A DNA stretch of 64,000 nt from Actinoplanes oblitus (GCF_030252345.1 NZ_CP126980.1:4603501-4667500); one strand, 5' to 3'; shown: positions 52,668 to 61,663, counted from the first letter of the stretch. Program-made: numbers and translations. The notes: generated by a model from the letters alone, not told the origin.

Positions 52668-54160
52668 TTACTCCGTCCGGGGTGACAGGGCCAGGAAGGT
52701 GAGTACCGCGCCGACGGTGGACAGGGCGGCCAGCACGAGGCCGAGAGTGTGGATGGCGCCGGTGAAGCCCACGGTCAGGCCGTGCTGATGGGCCGCGGCG
52801 ACGTGGCCCTGGACGGCCTGCGCCGCGGTCCGTGCCATCTCGTCGGGGGTGAGGCCGTGGCCGCTCAGCCGGGTCGCGGTCAGGGTGCTGAGGAGGGCGG
52901 CGGTGGGCGGCCGCAGCGTCCTGGTCAGTGGCCTGCTCCTGCTGCCGATGACGGCGCCGGTGTTGCTGCTGCCGCTGGTGGCCGCCCGGCTGGCCTCGAT
53001 CAGCTCGGTCCGGGCCGTGCTGACCGGGGCCTCCGCGTTGATCGCGGCGGGTGCGCTCCTGCTGGTGACGGTGCGCAGCACCGCGTCGTGGCCGGCGCTG
53101 GCGCTGCCGCTGCTGCCGTTCGGGGCCGGTGTCGGGCTGGCGTTCGGGGTGATGGACAACGCGGCCGTCAGCACCGTTCCCGTGACGAACGCGGGAGCCG
53201 CGGCGGGCATCTTCAACACCATGCGGATCACCGGAGAATCCGTCGCCGTCTCCGGGGCCGCCCCTGCAGATAGGCCGGCAGGTAGACCAGCAGCACCACG
53301 AAGCCGAGGGTGACGGTGAACGGCTGGCACACCACGGCGACGAACTCGGGCCTGCGGAACAGGCGGACGTCGAACATGGCGCGCTCGCCCCGGCGGGCTT
53401 CCACCAGGGCGAACAGGACGACCAGGAGGATCGCGCCGGCGAGCGGCAGCAGGGTGCTCGGTGCCGTCCAGCCGGCGGTGACAGCCCGGACCAGCGCGAG
53501 CGACAGGGCGGCGAGGCCGGCCGTGAAGCAGAACAGCCCGGCCACGTCGAAGCCGGGATGGCCGGGATCGCGGGACTCCGGCGCCCGGGTGGCGTACCAC
53601 CACGCGGGTACCGACATCGCCGCCACCAGGAGGAACACCGAGCGCCAGCCGGCCACCTCGACCAGCGCGCCGGCGGCCAGCGGCCCGGCCGCCAGACCCG
53701 TACCGAAGCAGGTGCCGAGCACGCCGAAGGCCACCCGCCGGCGGCGCCCGGTGGTGGCGTGGGCGAGGACCGCCGCCCCGGAGGCGAGGACCGCCGCGGC
53801 CCCACAGCCCTGGACCGCTCTGGCGAGGTCCGCCACGACCATCGACGGGGCGAGCGCGACCAGCAGGGACATGACGCCTACCAGCGTGATACCGGTGCGG
53901 AACACGCGTCGCCGGCCGACCCGGTCGGCGAGGCTGCCGGCGGCCAGCGGCAGGGCGGCAAAGGTGATGTTGAAGGCGTTCAACATCCACTGGGCGGCGC
54001 CGACCGAGGAGCCGAGGTGGGTGGCCATGCTGGGCAGCGCCACCGCTGCCCCGGTCACCGAGAACGGCAGCATCATGCTCGCGCCGCCGACCGCGCTGAC
54101 CGTGGCCCAGTAGTGCCGTTCGGGGCGGCGTACGACGTCGAGTGGAGGTGAGATGACCAT
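52668..54160 (-). pseudogene. MFS (DHA2-like) exporter gene disrupted by an internal inversion
   Basis: The minus strand from ATG 54160 gives an MFS N-terminus (MLPFSVTGAAVALPSMA, GSLADRVGRRRVFRTG, GWRSVFLLVAAMSVP) through LVYLPAYLQGR, then nonsense and a stop at 53228. The missing next part, LLLLPMTAPVLLLPLVAARL to GIFNTMRITGESVAV, is encoded on the plus strand at about 52913-53255. The last part (TLTATRLSGHGLTP, AIHTLGLVLAALSTVGAVL) is again on the minus strand at 52668-52904. The inverted piece is flanked by the 8-bp inverted repeat GGGCGGCC/GGCCGCCC. In this state no functional 12-14-helix exporter can be made. The gene is divergent from an XRE regulator. Confidence 0.85.
52905..53263. 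repeat. Inverted segment with 8-bp inverted repeats at its ends
   Basis: GGGCGGCC at 52905-52912 and its reverse complement GGCCGCCC at 53256-53263 bound a 343-bp piece of MFS coding sequence lying in the wrong orientation. By hand count, an exact flip across these repeats leaves each junction one base out of frame, so extra single-base changes must have occurred. Confidence 0.75.
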
Positions 54161-54263
54161 GACACCGATCGTGAGCGGGCACCGGCCGGGCAGGAAGAGA
54201 GCTTGGTTCCCTGGGTATGACAGGGCCACCCAGCCGTCCGGCCGGCCACGCATACTGGAGCGC

Positions 54264-55100
54264 ATGGCTGACGTGATCACCATCGCCGGTAGCCTCGGTG
54301 ACTATCTCCGGACCCGGCGAGCACTGCTGTCGCCCGCCGACGCGGGACTGCCGCCGACCGGTCGCCGGCGAGTGCCCGGCCTGCGCCGCGAGGAGGTGGC
54401 GGAACTGGTCGGTCTCAGCACGGACTATTACGTACGCCTCGAGCAGGGGCGCGCGGACCGTCCCTCCGACGAGGTGCTCGACGCCCTCAGCCGGGCGCTG
54501 CGGCTCGACACCGCCGAGCGTGCCCACCTCTATGACCTGGCTCGTCCCTCCCGCCGCGCGGTGGTCGCCGGCCGGGAGACGCTGCGCCCCGCGGTGCGGC
54601 AGCTCGTCGAGGCGATGCCCGGCACGCCGGCCCTGATCATGAACGATCGCAACGACGTCCTGGCCTGGAACCGGTTGGCGGCAGTGTTGATCGCGGACTT
54701 CGCCAACCTGGCGCCGGCCGAGCGGAACATGGCCCGCCGGATCTTCCTGGACCCGGCCGCCCGCGACGTCCATCCCGACTGGGCGGACGCGGCCCGGACC
54801 ACCGTCGGCATTCTGCGGATGGCCGCTGGCCGGCGACCGCGCGACCCGGAACTGGTGCGTCTGATCGGCGAGCTCGCCCTCGACAGTGCCGCCTTCCGTA
54901 CGCTGTGGGCCAGTCATCACGTGCACGAGAAGACCCATGGGATCAAGCGGTTCCGGCACCCGGCCATCGGTGACGTGACGTTGCGCTACGAGACGTTGCG
55001 GATTCCCGGACCCGAGCGGCATCTCCTGGTCGCCTACGCGGCCGAGTCCGGGAGCCCGGCCGAAGACGCGCTGGACTTCCTCGCCAGCTACACCGGGTGA
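54264..55100 (+). CDS. XRE-family regulator with MmyB-like ligand domain
   Basis: 278 residues from ATG 54264. The HTH is LGDYLRTRRALLSPADAGLP, RRVPGLRREEVAELVGLSTD, YYVRLEQGR. The C-terminal domain (ALIMNDRNDVLAWNRLAAVL, RNMARRIFLDPAARDV, HPAIGDVTLRYETLRIPGPE) is the MmyB-like PAS fold that may bind fatty acids. The gene is divergent from the broken MFS gene, its probable former target. Its stop lies 5 bp from the convergent LLM gene. Confidence 0.9.
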   Translation: MADVITIAGSLGDYLRTRRALLSPADAGLPPTGRRRVPGLRREEVAELVGLSTDYYVRLEQGRADRPSDEVLDALSRALRLDTAERAHLYDLARPSRRAVVAGRETLRPAVRQLVEAMPGTPALIMNDRNDVLAWNRLAAVLIADFANLAPAERNMARRIFLDPAARDVHPDWADAARTTVGILRMAAGRRPRDPELVRLIGELALDSAAFRTLWASHHVHEKTHGIKRFRHPAIGDVTLRYETLRIPGPERHLLVAYAAESGSPAEDALDFLASYTG

Positions 55101-55105
55101 CGGCG

Positions 55106-55978
55106 TCAGTTGACCTTGGACATCACCTCGTCGGCGAAGCGGCGGAGGCCGTCGCGTTTGGCGTTCAGGTCGCCGTCGAAGCCGGTGCCGTAGAAGCGCC
55201 ATGGCACCACGATGGCGTCGGTCACGCCGGCCTCCGCCTGCTGACGGAAACCGTCGACGCCGAAGCGGTCGACGCACACCGCCTGGATCTCGAACGGCTG
55301 GTCGGCGCGGCCGTACTCGGCGCGCAGCCGGGTCAGGCGGTCGATGGTGGCGCGCAGCTCGTCGAAGCGCATCATCGCCGACGACCAGCCGTCGCCCACC
55401 CGGGCCGCGCGGCGCAGCGCCACGTCGGCGTGCCCGCCGACGTAGATCGGGACCGGCGACGTCGGCGCCGGGCTCATCTGCAGCCGGCCGAAGTCGAAGT
55501 GCTTGCCGTGGTACTCGACCATGCCGCCGCCGAGGATCAGCCGCAGCACCTCGATCGCCTCGTCGCCGCGCGCGCCCCGGTCCTCGAACGGCGCGCCGCA
55601 CCACCGGGACTCCTCCGGTGACCAGCCGAGCCCGACGCCCAGCCCGAAGCGGTTGCCGGTCAGGTGGGCCACCGAGCCGACCTGCCGGGCCAGCAGCACC
55701 GGGTTGCGCGGGCCGAGCTTGAGCACCTGCGTGTAGAACCGGATGCGGGTGGTGGCCGCGCCCAGTGCCGCGGCCGTCACGAGCGGGTCCGACCAGGGCG
55801 TCTCGGCCGTCCAGAACCGGCTCCCGTCCGAGGTGTACGGATATTTCGCGCTGACCTGCTCGGAGTAGAACAGCGAGTCGGGCAGGGCGATCGACGCGAA
55901 ACCGCACTCCTCGGCGGTCCGCGCCAGGTCGATGAGTTGGTCGAGCGGGCTGAGCGCGATGCCGAGGCTGAACTTCAT
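55106..55978 (-). CDS. LLM-class F420-dependent oxidoreductase (Rv3520c-like)
   Basis: 290 residues of the luciferase-like barrel: KFSLGIALSPLDQLIDLAR, LPDSLFYSEQV, LGAATTRIRFYTQVLKL, GRFGLGVG-type loop NRFGLGVGLGWSPEE, and VPIYVGGHADVALRRAARVG. It resembles the coenzyme F420-dependent protein Rv3520c of the KstR regulon. ATG 55978 overlaps the fadE27 stop (ATGA), and a perfect KstR box sits nine bases upstream, inside the end of fadE27. The substrate is presumably a steroid intermediate; unproven. Confidence 0.85.
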   Translation of the reverse strand: MKFSLGIALSPLDQLIDLARTAEECGFASIALPDSLFYSEQVSAKYPYTSDGSRFWTAETPWSDPLVTAAALGAATTRIRFYTQVLKLGPRNPVLLARQVGSVAHLTGNRFGLGVGLGWSPEESRWCGAPFEDRGARGDEAIEVLRLILGGGMVEYHGKHFDFGRLQMSPAPTSPVPIYVGGHADVALRRAARVGDGWSSAMMRFDELRATIDRLTRLRAEYGRADQPFEIQAVCVDRFGVDGFRQQAEAGVTDAIVVPWRFYGTGFDGDLNAKRDGLRRFADEVMSKVN

Positions 55979-56769
55979 CCCTGAACTGTAACGTGTTCTA
56001 ATTCTGTCGGGAAGGTGCCGGCCAGGTCGAGGAGTTGCCGGGTCGCCCCGCCGAGCAGGAACTCGTGGTGCTTGGCGGCCAGGAAGTACCGGTGCAGCGG
56101 GTAATCCAGGTCGAGTCCCACGCCGCCGTGCACGTGGACCGCGGTGTGCAGCACCCGGTGGCCCGCCTCGGCCGCCCAGAATCCGGCGGTGGCGACCTCG
56201 GCCCGGCCCGGCCGGCAGGCCGCCTGCCACAGGGCCAGGCGCAACCCCTCGACATCGAGGTACGCGTCGGCGAGGCGTTGGGTGACCGCCTGGAACGAGC
56301 CGATCGGGCGGCCGAACTGCACGCGGGAACGGGCGTACTCGGCGGTCATCTCCAGGGCGCGCTCCACCACGCCGAGCTGGGCCGCGCAGGCCCCGACAGT
56401 GGTGTGCGCGGCGAGCCAGGCGGTGGCGTCCGGGCCGTCGGGAGCCTGTGCCGCGGTCAGCACGAGCCTGCCCTGCCCGGCCGGGACGGCCAGGGTGGCG
56501 ACCTGCTCTTCGGTGCCGAACCGGGCGATGGCCGACGCCGCGCCGACGATCGACGACAGGTACGGCACGTCGGCGGCGGCGCGGCCCAGCTCGATCAGGA
56601 TCGCGCACTGCTCGATCAGGCCGTAGCCCTCGCCGCCGGCGCGCTCGGGCAGCGCGGCGGCGAGCACGCCGGCGTCGGCGAGCGCCGGCCACAGCCGGCG
56701 GCCGGAGGCGGCCAGGTCGCGGGTGAGCGCGGCGAGGTCACGTGCCTCGTCGGTGAGTGTGAAGTCCAT
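55975..56769 (-). CDS. fadE27: Shortened acyl-CoA dehydrogenase subunit FadE27 (ChsE5)
   Basis: 264 residues, against about 370 for the family. The N-terminal helical part (MDFTLTDEARDLAALTRDLA, LPERAGGEGYGLIEQCAILI, PYLSSIVGAASAIARFG) and C-terminal helical part (QLGVVERALEMTAEYARSRV, GRPIGSFQAVTQRLADAYLD, HVHGGVGLDLDYPLHRYF) match FadE27/ChsE5. The middle beta-domain is missing: LTAAQAPDGPDA runs directly into AWLAAHTTVGACAAQLG. A shorter gap lies near residue 25. ChsE4-ChsE5 form an alpha2beta2 enzyme that dehydrogenates the C26-CoA side chain. Both deletions are in frame, so this may be a minimal but working subunit. It follows fadE26. Confidence 0.85.
   Translation of the reverse strand: MDFTLTDEARDLAALTRDLAASGRRLWPALADAGVLAAALPERAGGEGYGLIEQCAILIELGRAAADVPYLSSIVGAASAIARFGTEEQVATLAVPAGQGRLVLTAAQAPDGPDATAWLAAHTTVGACAAQLGVVERALEMTAEYARSRVQFGRPIGSFQAVTQRLADAYLDVEGLRLALWQAACRPGRAEVATAGFWAAEAGHRVLHTAVHVHGGVGLDLDYPLHRYFLAAKHHEFLLGGATRQLLDLAGTFPTELEHVTVQG
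55987..56000. promoter_or_regulatory. KstR operator for the LLM gene, inside fadE27 3' end
   Basis: TGTAACGTGTTCTA fits TnnAACnnGTTnnA fully. It lies within the last codons of fadE27 and eight bases from the LLM ATG, so the LLM gene may have its own sterol-controlled promoter. Confidence 0.8.
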
Positions 56770-56812
56770 CGAGTCCCCTGACCGTACTCGGGTCGTACCG
56801 AAAGCGGGTTTG

Positions 56813-57973
56813 CTATCTCCTGACCGGCAGGCCGAGCGCGCCGGCCGCGATGATGTCGCGCTGCACCTCGTTGGCGCCGCCGCCGAAGGTGAGGATCAGC
56901 GAGGCGCGGTGCATCCGCTCGATCCGGCCCTGCAGCAGCGCGCCGGGCGAGCCGGCGCGGATCGTGGCGGCCGGGCCGAGCACCTCCATGAGCAGGCGGT
57001 ACGCCTCCACCGCCAGCTCGGTGCCGTACACCTTCCCGGCCGAGGCGCGCACCGCGGCGGGCGGGCCGTCGCCACCGGCCGCCACCCGCCAGTTCAGCAG
57101 TTTGAGGACCTCGGTCTTGGCGTGCACGCGGGCCAGGTGCAGCCGCACCCATTCCCGCTCGATCGCCCCGGTCCCGACGGCCCACGCGGTGACCTCGTCG
57201 AGCGCGCGGCGCAGCGGGGCGGCCGAGGTGAGCGCGACCCGCTCGTGGTTGAGCTGGTCGGTGATCAGCCGCCAGCCGTCGTTCTCCGCGCCGACCCGCG
57301 CCGAGACCGGCACCCGGACGTCGGCGTAGTAGGTGGCGCTGGTGGTCGGGCCGGCCACGGTGCGCACCGGCGTCCAGGAGAAGCCGGGCGCGTCGGTCGG
57401 CACCACCAGGATGGACAGGCCCCGGTGCCGGGGCGCCTCCGGGTCGGTGCGGCAGGCCAGCCAGACGTAATCGGCGTACCGGATCAGGCTGGTCCACATC
57501 TTCTGCCCGTTGATCACGTAGTCGTCGCCGTCGCGGACCGCGCGGGTGCGCAGCGCCGCCAGGTCGGTGCCGGCCTCCGGCTCCGAGTAGCCGATCGAGA
57601 AGTGCGCCTCGCCGGCCGCTATCCGCGGCAACAGCTCGGCCCGCTGCCGGTCGGAGCCGTGCCGGGCGATGGTGGGGCCGACCGTGTAGATGGTCAGGAA
57701 CGGCACCGGCACGCCGGCCATGGCCGCCTCGTCGGCGAAGATCAACTGGTCCATCCGGGAGCGCCCGCCGCCGCCGTGCTCGACCGGCCAGCCCAGCGCC
57801 AGCCAGCCGTCGCGGCCCAGCCGGCGCACCACGGCGCGGTACGCCTCGCCGTCGCCGTACTCACCCTCGTCGTCGATGAGCGCGGCGCGCAGTTCCGGCG
57901 TCATCAGGCCGGCGAAGTAGGCCCGCAGCTCCTGGCGCAGCTTCTCCTGCTCCGGTGTGTATCCCACGTGCAT
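56813..57973 (-). CDS. fadE26: Steroid acyl-CoA dehydrogenase FadE26 (ChsE4)
   Basis: 386 residues, full family length: VGYTPEQEKLRQELRAYFA, GRSRMDQLIFADEAAMAGVP, HFSIGYSEPEAGTDLAALRT (FAD/substrate region), YVINGQKMWTSLIRYADYV, LITDQLNHERVAL (catalytic Glu/helix region), RVHAKTEVLKLLNW and LILTFGGGANEVQRDII. This matches FadE26/ChsE4 (Rv3504), the partner of FadE27/ChsE5 in 3-oxocholest-4-en-26-oyl-CoA dehydrogenation. ATG 57973 lies 23 bases from a palindromic KstR box. The gap to fadE27 is 43 bases. Confidence 0.94.
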   Translation of the reverse strand: MHVGYTPEQEKLRQELRAYFAGLMTPELRAALIDDEGEYGDGEAYRAVVRRLGRDGWLALGWPVEHGGGGRSRMDQLIFADEAAMAGVPVPFLTIYTVGPTIARHGSDRQRAELLPRIAAGEAHFSIGYSEPEAGTDLAALRTRAVRDGDDYVINGQKMWTSLIRYADYVWLACRTDPEAPRHRGLSILVVPTDAPGFSWTPVRTVAGPTTSATYYADVRVPVSARVGAENDGWRLITDQLNHERVALTSAAPLRRALDEVTAWAVGTGAIEREWVRLHLARVHAKTEVLKLLNWRVAAGGDGPPAAVRASAGKVYGTELAVEAYRLLMEVLGPAATIRAGSPGALLQGRIERMHRASLILTFGGGANEVQRDIIAAGALGLPVRR

Positions 57974-57996
57974 GACTGCCGCCCGGGGTCGTAGAT

Positions 57997-58010
57997 TAGA
58001 ACAAGTTCTA
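57997..58010. promoter_or_regulatory. KstR operator between fadE26 and fadA6
   Basis: TAGAACAAGTTCTA is a full match to TnnAACnnGTTnnA with symmetric arms. It lies between two divergent genes and can control both. Confidence 0.88.
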
Positions 58011-58040
58011 GCTTGGTCTCCGGGTGGAGGGGCGTCAACA

Positions 58041-59165
58041 GTGGAATCGGCTTACCTGGTGTCGGCGGCCCGCTCACCGGTCGGCCGGCGTGGTGGCGGC
58101 CTGTCCGGGGTGCACCCGGCCGACCTGGCGGGCCAGGTCATCGCGGCCCTGCTCGACCGGGCCGGCGTGGACCCGGGCGCCGTCGACGACGTGGTGCTGG
58201 GGTGCGTGGACACGCTCGGGCCGCAGTCCGGGGACATCGCGCGGACGAGTTGGCTGGCCGCGGGTCTGCCCGAGCACGTGCCCGGGGTGACGGTGGACCG
58301 GCAGTGCGGGTCCGGGCAGCAGGCGGTGCACTTCGCGGCGCAGGCGGTCATGAGCGGCACGGCGGACCTGGTGGTGGCCGGCGGGGTGCAGAGCATGAGC
58401 CGGGTGCCGATCGGCAGCGCTATGGCGCCCGGCGGGCCCTATGCCGGATCCGCCGGCTGGGCGGCCCGCTACGGCGACCGGGAGGTCGACCAGTTCCGCA
58501 GCGCCGACGAGATCGCGGTGAAGTGGGGTCTGCGGCGGGCCGAGCTGGAGGAGTGGGCGCTGGCCAGCCACCGGCGGGCGGTCCGGGCCATCGGCGAGGG
58601 CCGGTTCCGGGCGGAGATCGTGACGGCCGGCGTCGACGAGGGCCCGCGCCGGGACACGAGCGCCGAGCGGATGGCCGGGCTGGCCCCGCTGCGCCCCGGT
58701 GGGGTCACCACGGCCGCCACCTCCAGCCAGCTCGCCGACGGGGCCGCGGCCCTGCTGGTCGCGTCCGGCCGGGCGCTGCGCCGGCACGGCCTGCGGCCGC
58801 GGGCCGTCGTCCGGCACCTGTCCGCTCGCGGCGGCGACCCGGTGCTGATGCTGACCGCGCCGATCGAGGCGACCGCTCACGCGCTGGACCGGGCCGGCCT
58901 GCGGGTCGCCGACATCGACCGGTTCGAGGTGAACGAGGCGTTCGCCAGCGTGGTCCTCGCCTGGCTGCGGGAGACCGGTGCCGACCCGTCCCGGGTCAAT
59001 GTGAACGGAGGTGCCATCGCTCTGGGGCATCCGCTCGGGGCGACCGGGGCCCGCCTGCTGACCGGCCTGCTGCACGAGCTGGAACGCTGCGGCGGTCGCT
59101 ACGGTTTGCTGACCATGTGCGAGGGCGGCGGCCAGGCCAACGTCACCGTCCTCGAACGCTGTTGA
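58041..59165 (+). CDS. fadA6: Ring C/D beta-ketothiolase FadA6
   Basis: 374 residues: ESAYLVSAARSPVGRRGGGL, TVDRQCGSGQQAVHFAAQAV with the nucleophilic Cys near 89, VVAGGVQSMSRVPIGSAM, VDQFRSADEIAVKWGLRRAE, NVNGGAIALGHPLGATGARL (His) and TMCEGGGQANVTVLE (second Cys). These blocks follow FadA6 (Rv3556c), which thiolytically cleaves the open-ring methyl-dioxo-decanedioyl-CoA intermediate. In mycobacteria fadA6 is under KstR2; here its nearest operator is a KstR box. Start GTG 58041 has GGAGG in front. The gene converges on ipdC with 23 bp overlap. Confidence 0.92.
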   Translation: MESAYLVSAARSPVGRRGGGLSGVHPADLAGQVIAALLDRAGVDPGAVDDVVLGCVDTLGPQSGDIARTSWLAAGLPEHVPGVTVDRQCGSGQQAVHFAAQAVMSGTADLVVAGGVQSMSRVPIGSAMAPGGPYAGSAGWAARYGDREVDQFRSADEIAVKWGLRRAELEEWALASHRRAVRAIGEGRFRAEIVTAGVDEGPRRDTSAERMAGLAPLRPGGVTTAATSSQLADGAAALLVASGRALRRHGLRPRAVVRHLSARGGDPVLMLTAPIEATAHALDRAGLRVADIDRFEVNEAFASVVLAWLRETGADPSRVNVNGGAIALGHPLGATGARLLTGLLHELERCGGRYGLLTMCEGGGQANVTVLERC

Positions 59166-60168
59166 GGGCGGCCAGCCGGGCGTCGGCCTCGGCCATGACC
59201 CGGTCGATCAGGTCGGCGCAGGACGGCAGGTCGTCGATCAGACCGGTCACCTGGCCGGCCGACATCACTCCGGCGGAGAGCCGGCCCTCCACCATCGACG
59301 CGCGCAGCATGGCCGGCGTGTTCGCGGCCAGCAACGACTGGGTCCGGCCGGCCCGCAGCAGATCCGGCCAGGACATGCCGGACTCGCGGCGGAACGCGGC
59401 GGCGTTCCGCACCGAGCGGATCAGCGTCGCCAGGCGGCCGGACCGCTCCAGGGAGTCGACGAACGGGGTGCGCAGGACCCGGTGCGGCACCCCGTCGATC
59501 CGGGTGGTGACCACCGTGCCGGTCACGTCGGCGGCCAGGTACCGCCGCTTCACCTCGAGGGCGACCGGGCTGTCCGAGGTGAGCAGGAACCGGGTGCCCA
59601 TCGCGATCCCGGCCGCGCCGTAGGCGAGCGCCGCCACCAGCCCCCGCCCGTCGAAGAAGCCGCCCGCCGCCACCACCGGGATGTCCACCGCGTCCACGAC
59701 CTGCGGCAACAGCAGCGTCGTCGGGACCGGGCCGGTGTGCCCACCGCCTTCCCCGCCCTGCACCAGGACGGCGTCGGCACCCCAGTCGGCCACCTTCTCC
59801 GCGTGCCGGCGAGCACCCACCGACGGCATGGTGAGCACGCCGCCGTCGGCGCAGCGGCGGAGCAGGTCGCGGTTCGGGGCCAGGGCGAACGAGGCGAGAC
59901 CGATCCGCTCGCGTACCAAAAAATCGATCTTGTCGGGGGCGTCGGGGGCGTCGGCGCGGATGTTGACGCCGAACGGGGCGTCGGTGCGGGCGCGGATCTT
60001 GTCCACGGTGGCCCGGAGCTGGTCCAGGGTCATCGTGGCGGAGGCGACGATGCCGAAGCCGCCGGCCGCCGAGGTGGCCGCGACCAGGCCGGCGCCGGCC
60101 ACGTAGCCCATGCCTGTCTGCACGATCGGATGCGGACAGCCGAGCAGCTCGGTGAGTCGGGTCCTCAT
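59143..60168 (-). CDS. ipdC: IpdC, flavin-dependent HIP-pathway oxidoreductase
   Basis: 341 residues of the nitronate-monooxygenase-like barrel: RTRLTELLGCPHPIVQTGMG, ATSAAGGFGIVASATMTLDQ, VLVQGGEGGGHTGPVPTTLL, VPVVAAGGFFDGRGLVAALA, GTRFLLTSDSPV. In the HIP (methylhexahydroindanedione propionate) pathway IpdC acts on bicyclic CoA thioesters before ring opening. Its position directly behind ipdB, with an ATGA overlap at 60165-60168, supports IpdC over a generic NPD enzyme. ATG 60168 is the start; the longer frame runs antisense. Confidence 0.88.
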   Translation of the reverse strand: MRTRLTELLGCPHPIVQTGMGYVAGAGLVAATSAAGGFGIVASATMTLDQLRATVDKIRARTDAPFGVNIRADAPDAPDKIDFLVRERIGLASFALAPNRDLLRRCADGGVLTMPSVGARRHAEKVADWGADAVLVQGGEGGGHTGPVPTTLLLPQVVDAVDIPVVAAGGFFDGRGLVAALAYGAAGIAMGTRFLLTSDSPVALEVKRRYLAADVTGTVVTTRIDGVPHRVLRTPFVDSLERSGRLATLIRSVRNAAAFRRESGMSWPDLLRAGRTQSLLAANTPAMLRASMVEGRLSAGVMSAGQVTGLIDDLPSCADLIDRVMAEADARLAALNSVRGR

Positions 60169-60839
60169 CGGCGGCCGGCCGGGTCGAGCCTGTCGATGAT
60201 CTCCAGCTCGGCCGGGGTCGGCTCCCGCGTGACGGGCACCTCGCCCGGCACGGCCAGCGGGAAGCCGGTCGCGGCCAGCACTTCGGCGACCGACACCCCG
60301 GGGTGCGTCGAGCGCAGCCGCATCGACCGGTCCGGGGTGGCGAAGTCGAGCACCGCCAGGTTCGTCACCACCACGCGGATCTCGGCGGCGCCACGGTCGT
60401 GACCGATCCCGGACACCATGTCGACGTGTTCGACGAAGACCCGCGGCTCGTGGCGAGGCACCCAGTAGCTGGTCGTGTGGTTGATCGTGTTGCCCGGCGC
60501 GCCGCGGACGCCGAGCAGCTGCCGGGTGGGCCGATGCCAGTCGCCCACACAGGAGATGTTCTGGTTGCCGAAGCGGTCGAGCTGGCTCGCGCCCATCATC
60601 ACGTGCCGGGTGCCGGCCGCCACCACCCCGAACACCGCGCGATAGGGCAGCCACCCCTCCGGCTCGCCGCCGTGCAGCAGCGTGGCCTCACCGTCGGTGA
60701 GCAGCAGCGCGGGTGCGAAGGTGAGCTGGGCGAGCTGCGCGCCGAGCCGGGGGATCAGGCCGGTCGTGGACGCCAGCACCGCGCCGTCGCCGCGCCACGC
60801 CTCGGCGCACGCCACCACGCAGACGTCGGCGCGGCTCAT
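60165..60839 (-). CDS. ipdB: IpdB, beta subunit of ring C-opening hydrolase
   Basis: 224 residues of the CoA-transferase I beta-subunit fold: GAVLASTTGLIPRLGAQLAQ, LLTDGEATLLHGGEPEGWLP, MMGASQLDRFGNQNISCVGD, GAPGNTINHTTSYWVP and LVVDF-like VTNLAVLDF. IpdAB resembles CoA transferases but acts as a hydrolase opening the last steroid ring of COCHEA-CoA. It overlaps ipdA at its start and ipdC at its end by four bases each, so the three are translationally coupled. Confidence 0.92.
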   Translation of the reverse strand: MSRADVCVVACAEAWRGDGAVLASTTGLIPRLGAQLAQLTFAPALLLTDGEATLLHGGEPEGWLPYRAVFGVVAAGTRHVMMGASQLDRFGNQNISCVGDWHRPTRQLLGVRGAPGNTINHTTSYWVPRHEPRVFVEHVDMVSGIGHDRGAAEIRVVVTNLAVLDFATPDRSMRLRSTHPGVSVAEVLAATGFPLAVPGEVPVTREPTPAELEIIDRLDPAGRR

Positions 60840-61663
60840 CGCGCGGCCACCGCTTTCTGGTAATGCTCCTCGTCGCCGTCCAGGTAGGCGGCCCGGAACG
60901 TCGCCCAGTCGGCGGTCGCGTACTCCCGCTGGAAGGACTCGTCGCGGTCGTAGTCGGGGACACAGCTGGTGAAGTGCGCGCCGTGCGGCGTCTCCACCAC
61001 CGCGTCGACCATCATCCGGTTCAGCAGCAGGCCCTGCGGCGGCCCCGCCGCGATCAGCTCCGCGGTGCTGACCAGCCGCTCGCAGGAGACGAACCGGCGC
61101 CGGGCGGCCAGGCAGAACAGGTCGTCGAAATAGGGGTCCGGGCCGAGATACCGCGCGTTGCCGCGCCGGTCGGCGCGATGCAGATGCACCAGGGCCGCGT
61201 CCAGCGTCACGGCGGGCATCGCCACCAGATCGCCACCATCGGCGTACGGCGACCGCACCGTCCGCAGCTCGGGGTTGACGCGCATCACGTCGGAGCCCAG
61301 CCCCGCCCGGATCGGCAGGAACGGCAGCCGGTTCGCCGCGGCGAGCAGGCCCCAGTGCAGCATGCCCTCGTCGTACTCGGTCAGCTCGATGGTGCCCTGC
61401 TCGCGGGCCCGCCGGAAGTGCGGCTCGAGCGGGATGCTGTCGAGCGACACGAACCCGGTGACCACCCGCCGCACGCAGCCGGACGCGACCAGCAGCCCCA
61501 CGTCCGGCCCGCCGAACGAGACCACCGTCAGGTCGCGCAGCCCGGCCCGGCAGATCGCCCGGATCAGCGCCATCGGCTTGCGGCGCGACCCCCAGCCGCC
61601 GACGCCGACGGTCATCCCGTCGCGGAGCTCGGCGACCACGTCGTCGACGCCCACCACCGTCAT
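60836..61663 (-). CDS. ipdA: IpdA, alpha subunit of ring C-opening hydrolase
   Basis: 275 residues: VDDVVAELRDGMTVGVGGWG, RRKPMALIRAICRAGLRDLT, SFGGPDVGLLVASGCVRRVV, FVSLDSIPLEPHFRRAREQG, ELTEYDEGMLHWGLLAAANR (family catalytic Glu region), FLPIRAGLGSDVM. It matches mycobacterial IpdA (Rv3551). With IpdB it hydrolyses the carbon-carbon bond of ring C. It overlaps echA20 by four bases upstream. Confidence 0.93.
   Translation of the reverse strand: MTVVGVDDVVAELRDGMTVGVGGWGSRRKPMALIRAICRAGLRDLTVVSFGGPDVGLLVASGCVRRVVTGFVSLDSIPLEPHFRRAREQGTIELTEYDEGMLHWGLLAAANRLPFLPIRAGLGSDVMRVNPELRTVRSPYADGGDLVAMPAVTLDAALVHLHRADRRGNARYLGPDPYFDDLFCLAARRRFVSCERLVSTAELIAAGPPQGLLLNRMMVDAVVETPHGAHFTSCVPDYDRDESFQREYATADWATFRAAYLDGDEEHYQKAVAAR

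Noticed and set aside
52849..53313. A plus-strand gene for a small membrane protein
   Set aside because: Its sequence is the missing middle of the MFS transporter on the other strand, so it is an inverted fragment and not an independent gene.
52618..55907. A single long minus-strand gene covering the transporter and LLM region
   Set aside because: The frame only stays open by chance; real coding segments lie in three different registers or strands.
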